Of a stretch of DNA of 25,483 bases, positions 1 to 8,220 are shown piece by piece. Numbering within the stretch: the stretch's first letter is position 1; every line of letters begins with the position of its first letter. This stretch comes from a virus. The position numbers and the translations under genes are program-made. The stretch covers positions 1 through 25,483 of IMG/VR virus record IMGVR_UViG_3300049448_000207. One strand, given 5' to 3'. A model generated the notes under the pieces. It was not told the origin of the DNA and did no database searches. It was given only the letters and a program-made list of their open reading frames with translations.

Positions 1-2815
1 TAAGATCGCCTCCAGCCGTTCCGTTGGGCGGAAGTGCCGATGCTGGCGTTTGCCAAGTTGCAGCACTCGAACCAGTAGCTGTCAGGACTTGCCCTGATGA
101 AGGCGCGGTCGCTGAACCAACGCTCACCGTTGTGGTGGCACTCTTAAGGCCACGAGCCTGAGTAACGGTAGGCGCTGTCCATGTCCCACCAAGATCGGTA
201 GACGGTTGAACCCACGTGGCATGGGTCGAATCCGTCGCGATCAAAGCTGAACCTGCTGTCGGGGCCGTAGCGGCTGAAGTGTTAACGGCAGTGGTCGCGC
301 TATTGATAGCGTTGGCAGCTGCCGTAGTGGTGGGGGTCTGCCAATTTGCTTGCCCAGCTGACGTAGCTGTCAATACCTGCCCAGAGGACGGCGGGTTAGC
401 GGAGTCAAAAAATACATCGAATGGAGTGCCCCCGAGTTGCATCCGCAGAGCTTGTGCTTTGGGCCAGTTCCAGGCAGCCGCTGTGGGAGTTCCCGCGACA
501 AGCACCTGTCCTGCTACCGGGGGCGTACTCGCAGAGATATTGACCGTGCCAGTAGATGTCTTGAGTCCTCGAGATGTGGAAACAAGTGGATTTGGATATG
601 TGCTCGCTAGATCTCCACCTGCGGTTCCTGATGGCGTTCCGCTGCTAGGATCTTGCCAGTTAGCGCCGGTGGTTGAGGTTGCAGTGAGAATCTGGCCTAC
701 CGACGGCGAGATGTTGCTAATCGCGATCGCTGTTCCAGCCGTCGAGATTTGATCCGCAGTCTGCGGTGATGCGGCTCTCCCGCTAGCATTGGTGAGAACG
801 AGAGCTGAAGGCGTACCGAGGTCTGGTGTGACAAGCGTCGGTGAATTCGAGAAGACGAGGTTGCCTGAACCCGTCTCATCTGTGCACATCGCAGCTAGGT
901 TCGCGCTGCTTGGAGTCGCGAGTGCTGTCGCAACCCCGGCGCCAAGTCCAGTAACTCCCGTCGAGATTGGAAGTCCAGTGCAGCTTGTCAGAGTGCCGCT
1001 CGCAGGCGTTCCCAAGATTGGAATGGTGAGAGTCGGGTTGTTGGCAAAAACTAGAGCGCCAGACCCGGTCTCATTCAGAACAGCAGCTGCCAGATTAGCT
1101 GAATTTGGAGTCGTTAGAAATGCCGCGACACCGGTTCCTAGCCCCGTCACACCTGTTGAGATCGGAAGCCCAGTCGCATTCGTTAGAACCGCGGCCGTAG
1201 GGGTTCCTAGATTCGGCGCGATGTTTGACTGGATCGCTTTGCCAGAGGTGCCATTGAACGTCGCAACGAGATTCGCTGTTGCACTCGCCGGCCCCGAGAC
1301 ATCGCCCGTGCCCGATACCGATTGCCAGGTTGCAGCCGTCCCCGAAGTAGCGGTCAAAACCTGTCCAACAGTTGGAGCTGCAGCCGCTGAGACAGAGACC
1401 GTAGTGGTCGCCGACTTGAGCGCGACAACATCAGGATTTGGATATGTCCCACCAAGCATCCCACCAGCGGCACCTGTTGGGGCTCCGCCGCTGCCACCGG
1501 TTGGAGTCTGCCAGGTCGCAGCTGTCGCTGATGTAGCGGTCAACACTTGACCGGTAGTCGGTGCAGTAGCGGTACCAAGATCGACCGGCGTTCCAGTCGT
1601 GGCCAGCTTGTCTGCGGTCTGACTAGAGCTAGCTCTACCGGTCGCGTTAGTCAGCACTACTGCCGAAGGTGTTCCGAGGTTAGGTGTAACCAAGACTGGA
1701 GAAGTCGCGAACACTGCCGATCCGCTGCCCGTCTCATCTGTTAGGGCGGCACGCAGATTTGCTGATGTTGGGGCGCCCAGGAATGTGTTGACGCCTATGC
1801 CCATGGTTGAGATGCGGCGAACGTCCGAGCTACCAAAGCCAGCGCTCTTGATCGAGTTGCCCGATGTATCCGCATAGGCAGTCACATCATTGGTTGCCAC
1901 AGCTCCACTGGTGCTGACACCTCCACCAGTGCCGCCCGGAGGCGTCTGCCACACCGCGCTGAAAATATCGTCAGCGGTAGTAACCAACACTTGCCCCGCC
2001 GCAGTGGGGGCGGTCGCATCAATCGAGACTGGGCTGCCTGCACTGCCGAGCTTGCGGACGTAGTCCCATTCGGCGAAGGCCTCCGAGTCAGCGACCAGCG
2101 TCATCCCTGAGGTGGGCGGCCCACTGTCTCCGATGTTGATCGGATCGGTGTTGGTTGCGAGTTCAACAGCTGGCGCTGAGGCGGCTGCATCCGCGAGCTG
2201 CAAATCTCCATCGACAAGCGTCAATACCTGACCGTTCTCCCCGGAGTCGCCAGTGACCGCCACGTCGCGATCGTCGAAATGGAGCGCTGTTGCCGCACCA
2301 CCACCACCGCCGCTATTCTTGGAACGCCATACAGCGCCATCCCAGAAGAACTCGGCGTAAGTATTGGGGGTGGTGATGAAGAGCAAGCTCGATGAGATAT
2401 TTCCATCCTCGTGCTCGATCCCATCCGCACCCGGATCGATTCTCACCGCAGACTCTGCGGCGACATCCAATGACTTGACCGCAAAATCTCCCCGAGTATT
2501 GAGCGCGATCGTGACGCTGCCTGCCCCGGCATCGACCTCATAGATGTGGCCAGCAGGAACTGAACTATCCGCGCTGATGACCCCGTCTGGAGAGAGCGTG
2601 AGCCCGCCCGAGCCTCCGCCCGTTGAGTCTTGCCAGGTTGCAGTCGAGGTCGAGGTCGCGGTCAACACCTGACCCACACCAGGTGGCGCGGCTGCAGCAG
2701 TCGAGACACTGGTACTCGAGTTCTTTAGGCCCCGCGCCTCAAGCTTCTTCGTCGCTTCGTTCAGTACGACCGTGACGCCATCAACGACTGTACGAAGATC
2801 TTTAGTTTCTGCCAT
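1..2815 (-). CDS. tail fibre protein, C-terminus outside the window
   Basis: The frame is open from ATG at 2815 to the left edge: 938 codons with no stop, checked codon by codon, and the end lies beyond position 1. GAGAGGG precedes the ATG, 10 nt after the wedge gene. The N-terminus (MAETKDLRTVVDGVTVVL) is followed by low-complexity Gly/Ala/Ser/Thr modules: about nine versions of GQVLTATS.TAATWQ, four of LGTP...LTNATG, three of ETGSG.LVFAN.PTL and three of G.DL..TYPNP. Such modules are known from long phage tail fibres, where they form a trimeric shaft carrying a receptor-binding tip. Location at the distal end of the tail operon fits. The tip, and therefore the receptor type, is not visible. 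Long open frames on the opposite strand here are shadows of this biased composition. Confidence 0.9.
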   Translation of the reverse strand, partial: MAETKDLRTVVDGVTVVLNEATKKLEARGLKNSSTSVSTAAAAPPGVGQVLTATSTSTATWQDSTGGGSGGLTLSPDGVISADSSVPAGHIYEVDAGAGSVTIALNTRGDFAVKSLDVAAESAVRIDPGADGIEHEDGNISSSLLFITTPNTYAEFFWDGAVWRSKNSGGGGGAATALHFDDRDVAVTGDSGENGQVLTLVDGDLQLADAAASAPAVELATNTDPINIGDSGPPTSGMTLVADSEAFAEWDYVRKLGSAGSPVSIDATAPTAAGQVLVTTADDIFSAVWQTPPGGTGGGVSTSGAVATNDVTAYADTSGNSIKSAGFGSSDVRRISTMGIGVNTFLGAPTSANLRAALTDETGSGSAVFATSPVLVTPNLGTPSAVVLTNATGRASSSQTADKLATTGTPVDLGTATAPTTGQVLTATSATAATWQTPTGGSGGAPTGAAGGMLGGTYPNPDVVALKSATTTVSVSAAAAPTVGQVLTATSGTAATWQSVSGTGDVSGPASATANLVATFNGTSGKAIQSNIAPNLGTPTAAVLTNATGLPISTGVTGLGTGVAAFLTTPNSANLAAAVLNETGSGALVFANNPTLTIPILGTPASGTLTSCTGLPISTGVTGLGAGVATALATPSSANLAAMCTDETGSGNLVFSNSPTLVTPDLGTPSALVLTNASGRAASPQTADQISTAGTAIAISNISPSVGQILTATSTTGANWQDPSSGTPSGTAGGDLASTYPNPLVSTSRGLKTSTGTVNISASTPPVAGQVLVAGTPTAAAWNWPKAQALRMQLGGTPFDVFFDSANPPSSGQVLTATSAGQANWQTPTTTAAANAINSATTAVNTSAATAPTAGSALIATDSTHATWVQPSTDLGGTWTAPTVTQARGLKSATTTVSVGSATAPSSGQVLTATGSSAATWQTPASALPPNGTAGGDL
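49..2673 (-). repeat. diverged intragenic repeats of the tail fibre
   Basis: On the plus strand the repeat reads as variants of TGCCAGGT(T/C)GCAGC...GTAGCGGTCAA(C/A)ACCTG(A/T)CC, seen near 49-92, 211-262, 340-383, 466-511, 653-697, 1323-1366, 1509-1552, 1950-1998 and 2631-2673. They encode GQVLTATS.TAATWQ-like segments. Spacing is irregular and copies differ in sequence, so this is shaft architecture in a coding region rather than a simple tandem array. Confidence 0.75.
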
Positions 2816-2824
2816 GCTGCCCTC

Positions 2825-3253
2825 TCAAAACGTGATCGGCACACCGTCAATCGTGATCCCCATGCCATCAAGCGTGAGCTGGCCATCCGTTAGACCGGCC
2901 GTGATGTCGAATGAGATCGCCTCGCCGCTCACGACTTGAGCCGTGAAGTCGACCGCTAAGTTTCTAAGGCGGCGATCGATCGTGACGTTGCATTCGGGCA
3001 CCGCTACGACATAGCTGTCAGCCAGAATCTGATTGCGGAAGAGCGTGCGGAGCACCCCCTCATCAGGCACCGTGACGAAGATCTCCTGGAAGTACGGCAG
3101 GCCCGACGTGACATCAAGGAACCATTCGCCCAGGAACATCAGCAACCGGACACGTAGACGCTGGGCCGCGGCCTGAGCGGTGCCGCTTGTGAGGCGAGGC
3201 TGTCCATCGGTCGGGATCAATAGATCCCCATCGGCACCTAACATCAGATCCAT
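2825..3253 (-). CDS. baseplate wedge protein, gp25/Mu gp46-like
   Basis: This 142-residue protein matches the gp25/gp46 family of contractile-tail baseplates, which forms the wedge core that anchors the inner sheath ring. The diagnostic stretch is RLRVRLLMFLGEWFLDVTSG (about residues 32-51), followed by LPYFQEIF; the family has a GEWFLD...G.P....I pattern at this point. A repetitive beta-like C-terminus (about 110-142) follows. ATG at 3253 is preceded by GGGGGT. The gene lies 37 nt after the upstream gene and its stop is 9 nt from the fibre ATG. In Mu-like clusters the next genes are baseplate J (gp47) and gp48; here the fibre follows directly. Confidence 0.8.
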   Translation of the reverse strand: MDLMLGADGDLLIPTDGQPRLTSGTAQAAAQRLRVRLLMFLGEWFLDVTSGLPYFQEIFVTVPDEGVLRTLFRNQILADSYVVAVPECNVTIDRRLRNLAVDFTAQVVSGEAISFDITAGLTDGQLTLDGMGITIDGVPITF

Positions 3254-3290
3254 ACCCCCGATTTTTAACAGGGCTTTATGGGCTGACTCT

Positions 3291-3737
3291 CTATGTCCAA
3301 TTCAGCAGAGTGTTTGGCGGGGCCGTGAGGGTCGCCTGGCCAGTGTGAAGCCAGTTGACTATTAGGTTCGTGACATCGATTGCCGCCTCTTCGTGGGTGT
3401 CGCGGAATGAGCTGGCAAGATCCAAGAAGCCGACAGGGCCAGGCGGCGGCACAGCTGTATAAGTGGGAGCCATGCCCAGCCCGACCGTTACCCCAAAAGT
3501 GGTGAACGCCAGCTCGATAGCATTGATGCTCGCTGGGTAGGCCGTCGCGAATGCTGCGGCGAGCTGGGCCTTGAGCACCCCTGCGGCGGCTGAGACCGTC
3601 AGTGATGGAGGGACGATGCTAGCGCAGCCTGCCTGCACCGCTGAGCCCCACGCATCCGCACAAGCGGCAATCGTATCCCCGGGATCCTTGAACAGATCGA
3701 GGAGCTGGTCGTGCAGCGAAGTAGAATTGATCGCCAC
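3291..3737 (-). CDS. unknown protein of the baseplate cluster
   Basis: I do not recognise this 148-residue protein. It is rich in Ala, has no clear membrane segment or signal peptide, and carries a Pro/Gly run near residue 100 (TYTAVPPPGPVGFL). The start is GTG at 3737, directly after the TGA stop of the spike gene (3740-3738), with AGGA 6 nt upstream, so it should be translationally coupled to the spike. Its place between spike and wedge suggests a baseplate or spike-associated structural role. This is inferred from position only. Confidence 0.7.
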   Translation of the reverse strand: MAINSTSLHDQLLDLFKDPGDTIAACADAWGSAVQAGCASIVPPSLTVSAAAGVLKAQLAAAFATAYPASINAIELAFTTFGVTVGLGMAPTYTAVPPPGPVGFLDLASSFRDTHEEAAIDVTNLIVNWLHTGQATLTAPPNTLLNWT

Positions 3738-4295
3738 TCAGGATCCTGGGATAGGACTTCCGGTCGGCCCCAGCGGGGTCGGATGCTTGTGCTCATGAAG
3801 CGTGATCGAGTCAGTCCCGGCGTGCGCAGTTACCTGGCCCGTGACTTCGAGATCCCCCTGAACCTTGACGGTGCCGCTCCCCGTAAAGCCGATCGTGATG
3901 ACGTCGCCATCGAGACCCGAGATCGCTTGATCGTCTGGGTAGTGCATCGGGATCGCGACCGCACCATTGAGCCCATGCCGATCTTGGAAGCCAGCGCTCG
4001 CGAGCGCACCCTTAATCTTGCGCCATGTGCCAGTGTGTTCTTCCTGGAACACCACGAGCACGAAGTCGCCGGGCTTGACCGGCAGATGTACGAATGCGTT
4101 TGAGGTGCGGGGATGCCCAACCGGGATCTTGTTGAGGATCGGGATCGGATTGCCGGCGACCTTGATCCTGATCTGCACATCCGCGAGCTGCGTTGATGCA
4201 TCATACGCTATGACGCAGCCGGGCAGCGCGGTATGCTGCCTGAGCTGCCGCTGGTCTAGCCAGTCCTTGATCGAGTCGATAAGCGCTAGCGTCAT
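3738..4295 (-). CDS. baseplate spike protein, gp45/gp138-like
   Basis: From ATG 4295 the protein has 185 residues. The N-terminal part shows the OB-fold pattern of Gp138/Mu gp45 spikes: LPGCVIAYDASTQLADVQI at about 24-42, and the PVKPGDFVLVVF strand at 72-83. A short beta region (128-160) leads to a C-terminal tip with H167, H169 and H171 (LHEHKHP) and a G-P-T-G-x-P tail. Such H-x-H tips bind an iron ion in known phage spikes. It caps the hub and pierces the outer membrane. The ATG overlaps the hub stop as ATGA (4295-4292); the frame is open further upstream, but that would overlap the hub by about 70 nt. Confidence 0.87.
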   Translation of the reverse strand: MTLALIDSIKDWLDQRQLRQHTALPGCVIAYDASTQLADVQIRIKVAGNPIPILNKIPVGHPRTSNAFVHLPVKPGDFVLVVFQEEHTGTWRKIKGALASAGFQDRHGLNGAVAIPMHYPDDQAISGLDGDVITIGFTGSGTVKVQGDLEVTGQVTAHAGTDSITLHEHKHPTPLGPTGSPIPGS

Positions 4296-5227
4296 TGGCC
4301 CGCCGTAATAGTGAATGCTGGAAGGCTGACGACGTTGGTTTTCACGGCAGTCGACACGCAATCGACGTACCAGTCAGGCCCCGCATACTGGCCCTGGTAT
4401 GAACAGGAGATCACTCTGAAGTAACCGTCGACCTGCTTCGACTCGATCTTCACTTGCCGGCCCGGATAGATCTCACTCGTCAGCAGTGATCTAAACTTAC
4501 ACCCACCCTTGACCTTGACCCCCGCAGCATTCTTGATGGTGGCGATCTCGGGCGAACCGACCAAGCCGTTGTCGATGTTCAAGACATAGGCGGTCTGATT
4601 GTCTGGCTTGCCTGACTCGAGGATCTGTAGCTCGCCATTCTGGATCGAATAGCTTTTGCCCATGCTGCGAAGCAATCGCTCTAGTTGCTGCCCTGCCGAC
4701 CCATGCATCACAGCACCCGAGGGCATTTGGTTACCGCCCCCATTCAAGAATCCGGCCCCGAGGATCGCGGTCTTCGCGTTCCCAATCGAGACCTCCATCT
4801 CCTTGATCAGCTTGTTGACGGCCTCGGTTAGACTTGCACCCGGCCCGATCGAAAAGCTCACCACCTTGTTGGCCTCGTCACCGTCTCCGCTCGAGACTCG
4901 GGTGATCCAATCCGAGCCTTGATTGGCACTCGTGATTTCCCGAAGCTTGCCCTTGAATAACAGGCCTGGCTGCCAACCAGGATCGATCGGGCCGGGGTCA
5001 GAGCCTGCATGCAGCTCGACGGGGACGGCACCATCGAAGCCCTGCATGGTCTTCCTGGTTTGCTCGCTCAGATTGTAGACCAGGATCTCCGCGGTGTTCG
5101 AAGTGGGCGTGAGACTGCGCTCGATCGTGAACTCGATGTCGAGCTTCGTGGAATCGGCTCCGCTGATCTGGACGCCTGCGATGTTCAGCAAGTAGGCTGG
5201 CTTCGCTATGGTGGGGTTATCAGCCAT
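4292..5227 (-). CDS. baseplate hub protein, gp27/gpD-like
   Basis: This 311-residue protein lies between plug and spike, the usual place of the baseplate hub that joins the tail tube to the spike. The N-terminal beta domain has the pattern of phage hub proteins: a ligand-like strand (LDIEFTIERSL, about 29-39) followed by NTAEILVYNLSEQTR (44-58). A later GS.GQQLERLLRSMG segment (about 175-190) and beta strands to the end (KIESKQVDGYFRVISCSYQG) fit the hub barrel fold. The ATG at 5227 overlaps the end of the plug gene by 8 nt. The family is assigned from gene order and overall pattern, not from a catalytic motif. Confidence 0.8.
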   Translation of the reverse strand: MADNPTIAKPAYLLNIAGVQISGADSTKLDIEFTIERSLTPTSNTAEILVYNLSEQTRKTMQGFDGAVPVELHAGSDPGPIDPGWQPGLLFKGKLREITSANQGSDWITRVSSGDGDEANKVVSFSIGPGASLTEAVNKLIKEMEVSIGNAKTAILGAGFLNGGGNQMPSGAVMHGSAGQQLERLLRSMGKSYSIQNGELQILESGKPDNQTAYVLNIDNGLVGSPEIATIKNAAGVKVKGGCKFRSLLTSEIYPGRQVKIESKQVDGYFRVISCSYQGQYAGPDWYVDCVSTAVKTNVVSLPAFTITAGQ

Positions 5228-5579
5228 CCCTGCCTAGTTCACTCGCGGGGTAATAGGCCAATAGGTAACGAGTACCTAGGTTCCCATGGGTAGGGTCATC
5301 GCCTTGATCGATCGTATCCCACAGGACGATCTCACCCGGAGGCCGAGCATCACCGGGAATCGAGGCGAGCACGGGCCACCATGGTGATAGCCGCGCTCCA
5401 TTCAACACCGACTGCTGGACGCCATTCTGATCGACCGCATACACATCGAGGTACCAGCTGTTGGAGCGCTCGCTCCAGCTCACGAGCAGACGGAATGTCT
5501 TGCCGTCCAGTGAGACCGTGAGCGCAAAGTCGTTGGTCAGATCGGTCTGCGTCTCGAGGGGGATGATTGTTGCTTGCAT
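5220..5579 (-). CDS. baseplate plug protein (Pam3 gp18-like family)
   Basis: At 119 residues the length fits the small plug family described from the minimal myophage Pam3. Family features visible here are an early strand FALTVSLDGKTFRLLVSWSE (18-37), W-Y-L-D-V (42-46), NGARLSPWWPVLA (about 60-72), the turn PGEIVLWDT (81-89), a D-P-T segment and LGTRYLLAYY near the end. In Pam3-type baseplates it sits with the Dit-like adaptor at the centre of the baseplate. ATG 5579 lies 13 nt after the stop of the adaptor, with no strong ribosome-binding site. The end overlaps the hub start. Confidence 0.82.
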   Translation of the reverse strand: MQATIIPLETQTDLTNDFALTVSLDGKTFRLLVSWSERSNSWYLDVYAVDQNGVQQSVLNGARLSPWWPVLASIPGDARPPGEIVLWDTIDQGDDPTHGNLGTRYLLAYYPASELGRDG

Positions 5580-5592
5580 AGGCTTCGCGCGC

Positions 5593-6330
5593 TTATTGGA
5601 AAATCTTACTCACAACGGACTCGGCTTGCTTGGGCTCCTCGACCGTCGCAGGCTTCGCCACCTTACGGCCCGTCTCCTTGACCTCAGTTGCGATCGCCGG
5701 GATCTCTACACTCTCGGTGCGGCCAACCCGGATCTGCTTTAGATCGAGGCTCAAGACCAAAGAGGTTCCCGTCTTTGCCTCTTGGATGATCTGACAGTTG
5801 ATGAGCGCCATGCTCGGATACGTGTGGATTCGCGTGACAAGCTGCACCAAGAGGGCGTCATCACGGATCCTTCGCAGAGCATTGAAGCAAGCCAGCGTCC
5901 TATTGAAGACGGGATCGAATCCGAGCGCCACCCCATCCTTACTTTGGAAAAGCTGGGGCAAAGGGATCCCGCTGGTGAGCGCCGTGATCGGCCCGAGTGC
6001 CCGACCTCCGGGGATCGATCCGACCGTCTGGACTGGGGCCTTGATCTTCACCTCGACTGGCCGCGAGCCCTCGATGAAGTCCGGCGGAAGAAGCATCGGG
6101 GTATCGGTGATTATGCCGCGGATGTTGACCTGATCAGGCAGAGGCCTGATGTGATCCGTCAGGTTCACACCTATCTCGACAGGATGGTCGGTAGCTTCGC
6201 TCGCGATTGTGTGAGTCTGCTGGAGGGTTGCATCCAGAGTGCAATGAAAAGTCTGTCGCGTCACGCCTTGCCAAACAAGTTGGCATCGCACGAACTCACG
6301 ACGGGGGGCTTGCGCTGGATCTTGGGCCAT
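5593..6330 (-). CDS. Dit-like baseplate adaptor protein
   Basis: The protein has 245 residues. The N-terminal half follows the Dit-like pattern of myophage adaptors: conversion to EATDHPVEIGVNLTDHIRPL (about 44-63), then QVNIRGIITDTP (67-78). The second half has a conserved-looking strand series (VQLVTRIHTYPSMALINCQI). The last 40 residues are Lys/Pro/Glu-rich and probably flexible. It should join the end of the tail tube to the hub. The ATG at 6330 overlaps the tape-measure stop by one base (TAATG). Neighbours on both sides (tape measure, plug) support the call. Confidence 0.83.
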   Translation of the reverse strand: MAQDPAQAPRREFVRCQLVWQGVTRQTFHCTLDATLQQTHTIASEATDHPVEIGVNLTDHIRPLPDQVNIRGIITDTPMLLPPDFIEGSRPVEVKIKAPVQTVGSIPGGRALGPITALTSGIPLPQLFQSKDGVALGFDPVFNRTLACFNALRRIRDDALLVQLVTRIHTYPSMALINCQIIQEAKTGTSLVLSLDLKQIRVGRTESVEIPAIATEVKETGRKVAKPATVEEPKQAESVVSKIFQ

Positions 6331-7925
6331 TAGTTCTCGTCCAGCTGTTCAAGATCCTCATCTCCGCCAAGATCATCCTGTGCGGGGAGAGGTTCAGGTC
6401 GTCCGTGATTGCGCTTGATCGAATCAGCCGTCTCATCCATCGCCTCTTGCGCTCCGCGTTTTGCGTGCCTCGCGATCTCAGCGGCGGTGGCACCAGACTT
6501 GACGTTGATATTCTGCTTCACTGTCTTGGTGATCTTGTCACCCTCATTGACGATGACGGTCTGACCCTTGGCGTTGGTGATGGCCTTCTCGCCGGGGCTT
6601 AGATAGGCGCCCTCATTGACTGCACTCGCTGAGGCAGTGCCGGCTTGCACCTTCTCGAGGGCACCACCGAGCCCGCGCTCCGCGCGCGGGGTCTTGCCCA
6701 TCTGGGCCTCGGACACATCTCGGTTGTACTGGAGCTGGCGAATCAGTTGCCTGACGATGATCTGTTTCTTCTCGGGATCTGTCTCCGCGGCAAGCTGCTT
6801 CTTGAGCGCGTCGGTGCGATCCTCGCGCGCGAAGCGATCCGAACTTATCTGCGCTGCATCCGTGATCGCCTGCTTGATTCCGCCGAAATATCCGAACTTG
6901 TGGATCTCCTTGAGCCCCTCGCCGATCGATCTAACCAGCGAGTCCACGGTACCGAGGCCCGCCCACTTATCGATCCACGCGCCGATCAAAGTCTTGCCGC
7001 CACGTAGCGCGGTGCCTATCTCATCCAAGAGGGCAGCCATCAGCGTTAGCATGCCCAACAAGCCGGCCTTGCTTCTGAGCGCTTGCGATGCGAAGAGGCT
7101 GGCGACACCCCACGCTATGAAAGCAGCCGCTCCCACGATGAGGGCTGAGCGTATGAACTCACTGCCCTCGAGAAGCTTTTGAAGGACGACCGCCCAGTCA
7201 GTCAGCATCTTGACCGTGCGGATGATCGATGGCAGCAACGCTGAGCCTAGAGCGACACCAAGTGAGGTGGTCGCGACATGCATCTCGGCGAGCTGATCGT
7301 TGACCTCATCACTCTTCTTAATGAAGTCGTCTGAGAGCCCACCACCCAGGGCTTTGAACTTCTCCTCGATCTCGGCCAAGCCATCACGGCCCTGCGCCAA
7401 CGTCGGCACCAGCGCTGCGCCCGCACGACCCAACACCTTGACCGCGAGCGCGGTACGCTTCGCCGGATCTTCGGTAGCCGCGATCTTATCGGCGAGCCGC
7501 GCGAGGATCTCACCGGTGGGTAGACCGTTCTTTAGATCTTTGGCGGAGACACCAAAGCTCCTGAATGCCGCGGCCGCTTCTTTGCTGCCGCCAGCCGCTG
7601 CTTGGCCATTCACCTGGAGCTTCGAGAGCGCTGCGCCCAGTTCCTCCAGACTCGAGCCGTTCTGCTCAGCGGCGAGGCCAAGCGCCTGCAGCTGTTGGCC
7701 ACCGATGCCGGTCTTCGCGATCAAGTCGTTCAACGCATCGCCGCTCGCGACCAGTCCCTTGAAATAGTTGACGGCTGCGCCGCCTGCGAAGAGCAGTCCG
7801 AGCGTCGAGGCTACTTTGCCAGCCGTGGCGCCAATGCCCGTGAGCGCAGACTCGGCGGCCTGGAAGCTGCCCTTGTCTTGCTGCACCGCAAGACTAGCAA
7901 CGAAGCTGGAGACGACCTCACTCAC
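6330..7925 (-). CDS. tail tape measure protein
   Basis: This 531-residue protein follows the frameshifted chaperone, the near-universal position of the tape measure. The N-terminus is alpha-helical with repeated Ala/Gly/Leu. A hydrophobic stretch near 256-276 (FIRSALIVGAAAFIAWGVAS) and another near 285-300 could cross a membrane during DNA ejection. Residues about 375-420 are a charged helix. The C-terminus is acidic and Gln-rich (GGDEDLEQLDEN). By the usual rule of about 0.15 nm per residue, the tail would be roughly 80 nm. The start is GTG 7925, overlapping the TGA that ends the -1 frame extension of the chaperone (GTGA). Confidence 0.9.
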   Translation of the reverse strand: MSEVVSSFVASLAVQQDKGSFQAAESALTGIGATAGKVASTLGLLFAGGAAVNYFKGLVASGDALNDLIAKTGIGGQQLQALGLAAEQNGSSLEELGAALSKLQVNGQAAAGGSKEAAAAFRSFGVSAKDLKNGLPTGEILARLADKIAATEDPAKRTALAVKVLGRAGAALVPTLAQGRDGLAEIEEKFKALGGGLSDDFIKKSDEVNDQLAEMHVATTSLGVALGSALLPSIIRTVKMLTDWAVVLQKLLEGSEFIRSALIVGAAAFIAWGVASLFASQALRSKAGLLGMLTLMAALLDEIGTALRGGKTLIGAWIDKWAGLGTVDSLVRSIGEGLKEIHKFGYFGGIKQAITDAAQISSDRFAREDRTDALKKQLAAETDPEKKQIIVRQLIRQLQYNRDVSEAQMGKTPRAERGLGGALEKVQAGTASASAVNEGAYLSPGEKAITNAKGQTVIVNEGDKITKTVKQNINVKSGATAAEIARHAKRGAQEAMDETADSIKRNHGRPEPLPAQDDLGGDEDLEQLDEN

Positions 7926-8220
7926 CTGCTACTCCTGAGGCTCATCACCTTTGTGGCGCTCCGCTCTTCCTTGGCTCGCGCATCAGCCTTACTGGCCGCG
8001 TCCTGGAAAGCATCAAGAACTATGTGAGCGTCTAACAGCATGTCCAACGTCCAGTCCCACATCAGTTCGTGAAGCCCTGAGTGGTAGTGCCCACTAATAG
8101 CGATGCGATGAAAGAACCAGGCGTCATCGCTGATGTCTAAGTGGTCGCCCTGGTCTCCCGACTTACGCTCTGATCTGGCACGCCCTTGAACACCTTCCAG
8201 ATACTGGCTGCGTCTGTAAA
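7922..8220 (-). CDS. -1 frame extension of the tail assembly chaperone
   Basis: In the -1 frame relative to the chaperone there is an uninterrupted reading frame that carries on past the chaperone stop (8139-8137) to TGA 7924-7922. It has no ATG, GTG or TTG before a Met deep inside the ORF. If ribosomes slip at TTTTTT (8223-8218, codons TTT TTT), 98 residues are added: 152 + 98 = 250 instead of 178. The extension looks like real protein, with WFFHRIAISG, LHELMWDWTLDMLLDAHIVL and DAASKADARAKEE. This reproduces the gpG/gpGT arrangement that precedes tape-measure genes in most tailed phages. The GTGA overlap with the tape measure strengthens the case. There is no experimental proof. Confidence 0.82.

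Noticed and set aside
216-1550. Long plus-strand open frames (216-752 and 789-1550)
   Set aside because: They are antisense to the uninterrupted tail fibre frame, have the low-complexity composition expected of a shadow and no ribosome-binding sites.
720-5697. Cyanobacterial host from GCGATCGC (HIP1) sites near 722 and 5690
   Set aside because: Two copies in 25 kb of G+C-rich DNA is close to chance, so this does not identify the host.
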